From the NCBI GenBank assembly GCA_036250195.1, contig JAVHZZ010000004.1, forward strand, positions 250,350,028 to 250,414,027: a stretch of DNA of 64,000 nucleotides, read 5' to 3'. Under the pieces are notes generated by a model that was not told the origin of the DNA, searched no databases, and worked only from the letters and a program-made list of their open reading frames with translations. The DNA comes from Mixophyes australis (Eukaryota > Chordata > Amphibia > Anura > Limnodynastidae). The translations under genes were made by a program, and so were the position numbers. Shown here one piece after another: positions 57,835 to 64,000 of this stretch (position 1 is the stretch's first letter; every line of letters begins with the position of its first letter).

Positions 57835-58685
57835 TGTGTCAGACTATTCTGTACTAGACCAGCTGGGGGGAAACCCAGGTGGGGATAACTTCTCTCCCCT
57901 CCCATATCCAACCCTTGATTTGGGAGCCAATGGCATTCTGTATGGACTTGGGATAACCTGGCAGGATGGGATTTCACCTTTGGAAATTCTGAACTGTTTA
58001 AAAAGAGCCTGCAAGGAGACCAAGGGTTGTTTATTGGTTATTCTGAGTTTGGTATTGAAGATCTGTCTCCTACCAGCTCCAACGTGTGTCCTGATCACAA
58101 TTTTACATCTAGGCACATCTCTGGCTGAACATCATGCAACAGTATAACTCTGCTCCAATGGGAGCTGCTTGTGAGTCTGCACATCTGCTGTGCCTACAGG
58201 AGTAGGGTGACTGGGCTCCAGGCCGCTAACATCTCAGTAGAGGGCATAAGGCCGAGAAGCCAGGACCAGCAAGCCTAGAAGTGTAGAAATCGGAGGAATC
58301 TAGAAGACCCGAGTACTGAGCTATTATGACAAAAGCATCAGGACCACTAACTTGGGATACAGCTTGGCAGGATAAGATTATACAACTTGGCCAGAGACTT
58401 TTTTACAACTTAGCCCGGCCAAAGAAATATCGTTTAAACTTATGTAACGGTTGCTCATATCCTTATCTGGGGATGTGTTCGGGAGGTTTTTAGATGTTGA
58501 CGATTGTTCTGGGTGTTGTTAAATTGCACTGTTTATTATAGCTATTGTGTTACAGTTGTGTTTGCAACTTCTGTAATAAAGATACTATTATATCTTCCAC
58601 TCCTCTTTATCTGTGTGATCCAAAGAACACCAAGGTACCAGGGCTACTCTATGAGTCTTGACTCTAATGTCCTGGTATCCTGACA
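57835..58685 (+). mobile_element. LTR-like block
   Basis: Starts TGTGTCAGAC and ends ATCCTGACA (TG...CA form), with AATAAAG near 58575 and a tail after it. Roughly 850 bp, within the LTR size range. Not matched to a coding region; the gag remnant at 62521 is too far away to assign. Confidence 0.35.
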
Positions 58686-58770
58686 CTGATCATCAAAATC
58701 TGAGGAGCATGACTGTCCCAATACTATCCCCATTCATTATAGGTTTTCATAAGACGCTGGTCTCGTCACA

Positions 58771-58995
58771 TGAAAAGAAAATTGTCCAGATAGTGGATAA
58801 CTGACTTGATTCCCATTTCCTCCTTTAGCACCCACTCTTTAAAGGAGGTGAAAGCTTCAGAGGATGCCTCTGTTACAGAATGGCCGCTTCAAATGAGGTG
58901 TATGGCGCAGAACATGTCTCCTTACTGATCCCATTATTCACCGAATCTTTCTTTGGAATTGACAAATGATGAATCAGGCTGAATTTTCTGGGCTC
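58771..58995 (-). pseudogene. DIRS-like (tyrosine-recombinase) retrotransposon RT fragment
   Basis: Minus frames give FSLIHHLSIPK, then APYTSFEAAI, then a frameshift to FKEWVLKEEMGIKSVIHYLD followed by NFLF. This is the order of RT blocks in DIRS/Ngaro elements, with much of the middle deleted. The catalytic YLDD reads YLDN here, so the catalytic box is altered. Only a remnant; no recombinase or RNase H seen. Confidence 0.6.
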
Positions 58996-59609
58996 TGTTT
59001 TAGTGACCATTTACGGTTGACAGATCCCCATCTCCTGTTCCTGTCCACCTCCAGATAATGCATGGCTGACATCAAATATCTGTACAGTTTGAACTCTTTG
59101 GACTCCCTATAAGGAACTTTAAATACATTCTTAAACTCATTCTTCAATAATAATGCTGCCTCCCTGTCTGGATGTCTCCTAAGTCAGGGATGTTTTGCAT
59201 CTATTTCTAATTTGTCATGTCTTTTTCAAGCAGGTTTCCCATGCCTGCCCTGTCTACCGATCTTGAAAACACTTAGCAAGCGGCTGCCCTCCACCACAGC
59301 TGAACATTCATGTCTGAGTCTGCATGGGGTCACATACATTGGCCATCAATAAACTGCCAGCATGTCCCCTTTCTTGCTCCTACCAACACCACAGCAGGCC
59401 CAGGAGAAAACCACTGCCAACCCTTTGTAGGAAATCCCATCCTCATTTATAGGCACATGGGACATCCAGACAGCAAGTATTGATTCCAAAAAATTCTCTT
59501 TACAGATAATCATTTCCTTGCACCAACCCCCTAAACGCCTTATCCAACCACATGTAGTAATTTTCAGAATTTGTAAACATATCAGCTCTTTAATTTAATA
59601 TTAAAAGCT
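58996..59609. other. Repeat-like intergenic stretch, unassigned
   Basis: Minus frames such as SKEFKLYRYLMSAMHYLEV may be further decayed DIRS-like sequence or zinc-finger gene upstream sequence; not resolved. Confidence 0.35.
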
Positions 59610-60075
59610 TCAACATTATGTAAAACATTTCATACATCCAGAGCAAGAAAATGGTTTCTTTCCTTTGTGAGATCTCAGGTGTATAAAAAGGTAAGAACTT
59701 GTAAAACATTCCCATATGCAAAGCGTAAGATATTGTTTCTCCCCTTTATTACTTCTCTGACAATACCATTCTGAATTACTTTGAAACCCTTTCCCACATC
59801 AGCACATTAATTTGGGTGTGCCCTGAGTGATTTCTTTGATGTTTAACAATTTGGATTATATGTAAAACATTTCCCACATTCAGAGCAAGAATATGGTCTC
59901 TCTCCTGTATGACATGGTGTTTCCCCTGTATGGTGTGCAACAAGAAGTGAATTATGTGCTAAATATTTCCAAAATTCTATAATATGGTTTCTTTACGGTA
60001 TGGCTTCTCTGATATTTAAGAAGCAATATTTTAGGAAAACATTTCCCACATTCTGAGCAGGACCAAGATTTACCT
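59610..60075 (-). pseudogene. C2H2 zinc-finger pseudogene (poly-zinc-finger type)
   Basis: About five degenerate fingers on the minus strand. The clearest are [20 protein letters not shown] (60000-60061) and [16 protein letters not shown] (near 59866-59905), with further TGTGGGAAATG-type finger starts near 59790, 59720 and 59640; the last reads HLRSHKGKKPFSCSGCMKCF. HTGEKP-like linkers are visible. Frames change between fingers and stops occur, so it is not coding. No KRAB or other N-terminal domain recognised. Confidence 0.8.
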
Positions 60076-61493
60076 GGGGGAGGGTGGGAGGGTGCCACAA
60101 CCCCCGAGCTGCTTTAACCTTAGACTTCACCTACCTTCTTTCCTTGAACACTCACAATTTGTGTTGGTCAAATAGGCTGAACCTACTAGGAAAGGTGTTT
60201 GGGCTGATCGTGGGGTACTCTTGGCAAACTGAGCATGGTTTGAGTGGATTGGCAATTGGCTTAAATTGTCCTCATTTTGCAATTGGTATTGATGACAGGT
60301 ATTACACAGGTACTGGTCCCAGTGTACATCTATTTTGCCCAAGAGAAGCTGAATTGTACAGTCAAACAAATAGCTACAATAAAAAGTGTTGCATACCTCT
60401 CTCTCTGTGCAGTGAATAAAGCTCTTTTGAAATATGCCCATAGCAAGGGATTTTCTTATCCACATAAATATCTAGTTATTGCTACAGAAAGAAAAAAAAC
60501 ACAGACACAATTCTTTCATTAGAAAATGTATTGCATGGAAATAGTAAAATAACCACATGCACAGTGTGCACATAACAACATATACAACAAATCATAACTA
60601 GTACAATAAAGACATAATGAGGTTTATTCAGAGTTGGACGCATTTGCGCACCAAACGTACTTTGGAAAAAATGCACACAAAAAAGTGGATTTACTCATTG
60701 ATGTTGAGTTTCAAGACGCCTGCAGCTCAAAAACAGTTTCTTTGTGCCCGGTGTAGGTCTGCGCCCCACGGTACCATAGAGATGATTTCCATATAAAATG
60801 TAATTAAAAATGGAGATGTCAATTACGCAATACACAATCAGCGAATTGAAAACAGCTAAATAAGGCTGCTGATAGTCATCATCATCATATAACTGCACCA
60901 AAAATCTAATACCTGCAAGAGGTTCGATTCCTAAAAGGCGTATTTGCAGATGTTATGTTACAATTACATGAACCCACCCTTACTGTGCTCAGCCAATGCG
61001 TGCTAGTCCCTGGACATCCTTATTCTGCTTCTCCAGACAAAGGTGGAAGGATGCCAGCGATATATAATAACTCTAAATATGGATATATACTTACTGGATT
61101 TTGGAATCATTGCAGGGCACCAGCATACACGTGTAAAGCAGCTGTAGCAGACTCTACTGTTATTAGTTTGTAGAGAACATAAGGGCTGGAATATCCGTAT
61201 CAGTTTAAGATAAAGAATAAGACTCTAAAAACACTGTATCTACTTAATCAGGGAATTTATTTTACATCTAGTTAACATTTAACATGTTTCATTCCTACAG
61301 ATTACATTTTGTTGTCTCTAAGGTACAAAATGAATAATGAACATCATGGGAATTACTAAACTATTGGTTATTTTAATAAAAGTATAATTATGTGGTAGTA
61401 CAATGTAGGGAACGTGAAGAATGCAAAATATCATATAAAACACAAGGCATCGGACAGTATAGAAAATGCATATTATATTTGAATTTGAAAGCA

Positions 61494-61524
<31 letters not shown>

Positions 61525-62520
61525 TCTTCGGAAAATGCGAACTGTCACATACTGTACAACATATTAGGATTATATTAAAGTTTAACACACTGGCAGAGTG
61601 ATCGCATAGTTCTGATCTTAATAAGATGTAGTTAGTAGAATTTACCATACTCTGTGGCTGGTTCCCCATCCGTTCTCCACGTGTAAATATTAACCCTTCT
61701 GATGCTGCAGTGTCAATTGGGTTAACCCCCCAGTGCTATGTGCTGAAGGAGTAATGTATTTTAAAGTGTATTTTAATAAATATATAAATGTAGATATTTC
61801 GGTGGCGTTGTGTTCAGTGTGCAGCGCTAAAAGGGTTAGCCCAGGAGTAGGATTGTATAAAGTGATATGTGTGTTTATATAATGTTATTTAAAATGTGGA
61901 TATAACTGCTTCTTACTCCACTGGTGGTCCAGTGGGGATCCTAGCTCAGCTGGAGCTTTAATTCCTCCACTCTGGTTCCCATTTGTAAGTACGGGATCAC
62001 TGGAGTGTTAGTGGTGTCTCCAATCCCTGATGGTACAGTTGGGGCTGCCCCTAGATAAAGTAGGAGCCAGGAGATCTCTGTGTGTAAACCCCGCTGGTAG
62101 CTGTAGTTCAGTGGCTTCTGGAGGAGACTTGCGGAGGCGTCTCCTCGATTCACATGAATCCAGGAGTCCCAGTCTGCAAAGCACCATACTGGAGCTTGAA
62201 GAGCCCGGGGACAGCTCGTGGCAACACTATTCTCCTACAACTCATGTGCAGTTGGCATTTGCAGACAGTGAATGTCTGCTGGCAGGTGACACCAGTAGAA
62301 GTGGTCAGTAACTACCAGATACTGACAGTAAGAAGGAAACCCAACTAAACTGTTTAAGATCTCCCTCTCCAAACACTGGGTTGCCGAGTAAGCCCAGCCA
62401 GTCACAGTTTAAAAGTGGTGGCAAGCAATTTGATCATGCTAGGGGTTTTTTTCAGAGACCATTTTGGGAGAGCCGAGTTACTCAGGTGAAGAGCACCTGC
62501 CACACAAGGAAATGCACAAG
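60076..62520. other. Intergenic sequence, no gene found
   Basis: 60620-60930 starts GAGGTTTATTCAGAGTTGGA and looks like a MITE of the GGTCTCATTCAG family (compare the Harbinger right edge at 32600). (AT)n at 61493-61520. 61700-62450 could be the LTR/leader of the gag remnant below, but no matching second LTR is in the window. Confidence 0.4.
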
Positions 62521-63120
62521 ATGGCTAACTACACCATAATGTCCAAGGCAGATCTCGAAATCCTGTGCCAAGCAAGAAACATTGTACATTGAAAAGTCAT
62601 CATCTGCTGCACCATGATTAGGGTCCTGTCACTTTACCAAGTTTGAGGATGGTGCTGGAGTCAGTGATGTAAACTTGCAGGTGTTTGGGATGACTTCTAA
62701 ACTCCATGCTTTCTCCAAAAAGGAGTGGCTAAATTATTTAGTCCTTACAATGCATGGGCGTGCAATGGAGGCCTATTGTGTATTGACCCCAGATGACTGT
62801 GCGGACTCTGAAGTTGTAAAGTAATTTCTCTTTAAATGCTACATTATTAGCCCAGGAACCTACTGGCAGAAATGTGAGGATCTGGCAGAAGCCTTCACAT
62901 CAACCATGAGGAATTTGCCAACCAGCTGTGGTAGTTTGTGATGAGATGTGTGAGTGGATCTGGTGTCAAGACCTGGGTGGACTTAATTGGTTTAATTTCC
63001 AGAGAGCAGTTGTCTCGCCGGTGCACACAGAGGGTGAAAAAATTGGTACTGGACCACTACTCAGTAATATTTGAAGTAGTGGCCCATTTGGCAAATCAAA
63101 ATGTGTGGTAGTTTGGTCAC
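62521..63120 (+). pseudogene. Ty3/gypsy-like gag remnant (SCAN-like capsid)
   Basis: Starts at an ATG with MSKADLEILCQARNI, then SKLHAFSKKEWLNYLVLTMH and, after frameshifts, SPGTYWQKCEDL and REQLSRRCTQRVKKLVLDHY-like blocks, the layout of a retroelement capsid of the SCAN-like type. Several stops and frame changes break it. The matching nucleocapsid knuckle lies about 700 bp on, past an insertion. Confidence 0.7.
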
Positions 63121-63213
63121 CCTACAGAAGTGCCAGTCTAGCTGTCAACACCAAAGAATTTTATGAATTGAGGAACACCCCTCTGCTGTTGATCACTCCG
63201 CCAAGCAAATAGT

Positions 63214-63733
63214 TGTTACAATCCTGTTCCACAAACTAGGTCCTTGTAATTAAAGCCACGGAGCCAGAAATATATTGAAAGTATTAAACTGTTTAATGTA
63301 GTGGAAAACACAGTCCATGTGATGCAAGTTAAACATAAGGCCAGGTCAGTGAATAAACAGACTTCCAGGTATAAGGCATATATCAGGTTTACATCCAGGT
63401 GACAAGATACAGATGAGTGCTAAATGCTTACAGTAAAGCAGGAACTGGCTAAGCAAGAATTTCCACAGAACCATAGAAAAAGCAACGCAGTTAGTCCAAG
63501 GGTAAACAAACATTACAGGCAATGAAACATTAATGACAAGCAAAGGAAACTGGGAGAGGCAGGCATATATAGGAGACAATCAGTTGCGAATGAGTAACAT
63601 AGTGCAGCTAGTAGTGAGAAGAGAAGGCAGAATCTGGTGGTTCACAGGTACTGCAGGGTCAATATTATAATAAATATAGTCCCAGAGGCAGGAGCTGCTG
63701 AGATGAAGCCGCATCCTGAAGCAGATCCTAACA
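63214..63733. mobile_element. Insertion between capsid and nucleocapsid remnants, TGTTA...TAACA ends
   Basis: The interval separates the gag halves. It starts TGTTACAATCCTG and ends CAGATCCTAACA, imperfectly inverted and with TG...CA form, so it may be a solo LTR or small DNA transposon of about 520 bp. No clean target duplication seen. Confidence 0.5.
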
Positions 63734-63814
63734 GTAGCCACTAACCCAGGTGCTTTTAGCTAGCTGCAACTCCGCCCTGTTCCTGGAAGTCATCAGACTA
63801 GACTGGATAGGAAA

Positions 63815-63856
63815 TGTTATGGCTGTGGGAAAACCAGTCACCTAAGGCCAGGCTGT
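63815..63856 (+). pseudogene. CCHC zinc knuckle of the broken gag
   Basis: CYGCGKTSHLRPGC: C-X2-C-X4-H-X4-C, the retroelement nucleocapsid knuckle. All four ligands are kept. The frame can be followed for a short distance to either side; the element runs off the window end. Confidence 0.8.
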
Positions 63857-64000
63857 CCCACAACCTGGCTTGCATATCTAACTAAGGGAGGTGAATCCAA
63901 AGAGATTGTTCTTGCCCCAGAAAGTCCAGTGGTATATGTCGCAGAAAAGTGACTCAGTGAAGAGGCCAAAAAAACACCCAAAAGAGGTGGAAGCACCCAA

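Noticed and set aside
57285..58147. Open frames of 90-103 residues on both strands
   Set aside because: No domain recognised; part of an LTR-like block and flanking sequence.

Overview
The window is vertebrate nuclear DNA, most probably from a frog. The protein-coding content is one multi-exon vertebrate gene. The rest is intron and intergenic sequence full of repeats of kinds I associate with frog genomes: palindromic MITEs with GGGG...CCCC ends, hAT, PIF/Harbinger, Helitron-like, DIRS-like and Ty3/gypsy-like pieces, and long AT microsatellites. The frog assignment is an inference from repeat style and gene sequence; species is not determinable here.

The gene is REEP2 (receptor expression-enhancing protein 2) on the minus strand. 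All eight coding exons can be read with compatible splice phases: the ATG is at 45331 in a GC-rich promoter region and the stop ends at 23200. The predicted protein is 264 residues, or 266 if an in-frame acceptor 6 nt upstream of exon 8 is used. It carries an intact TB2/DP1/HVA22 membrane domain (about residues 1-100), the REEP1-4 middle block and an acidic-then-basic tail. No other intact gene was found. The neighbours expected from tetrapod synteny (KDM3B upstream, EGR1 downstream) are not visible.

Layout: 1-23199 is REEP2 3' flank, with MITEs, two related LTR-like elements (about 7380-7966 and 12126-12790), a TATA-containing LTR-like direct-repeat pair (15238-15412 and 16342-16522) and a hAT MITE with perfect 8-bp target duplications (20131-20516). 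23200-45331 is REEP2; intron 5 holds a decayed PIF/Harbinger transposon of about 3.8 kb with transposase remnants, a Myb/SANT-like partner ORF and a nested hAT MITE. 45290-45560 is the GC-rich promoter region. 45609-48296 is a minisatellite of exactly 96 units of 28 bp with no length change, about 280 bp upstream of the start codon. 48297-64000 is REEP2 5' flank: an inverted repeat with perfect 71-bp arms, Helitron-like sequence with a four-copy tandem repeat of about 240 bp, a DIRS-like RT fragment, a C2H2 zinc-finger pseudogene and a broken Ty3/gypsy-like gag.

The most unusual structure is the REEP2-proximal 28-bp array. It has point variants but no indels, a higher-order order of variants (a 14-unit string recurs at an 18-unit spacing), one CACCTG E-box per unit and no CpG, and it lies beside the CpG-rich promoter. 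Whether it regulates REEP2 is a hypothesis.
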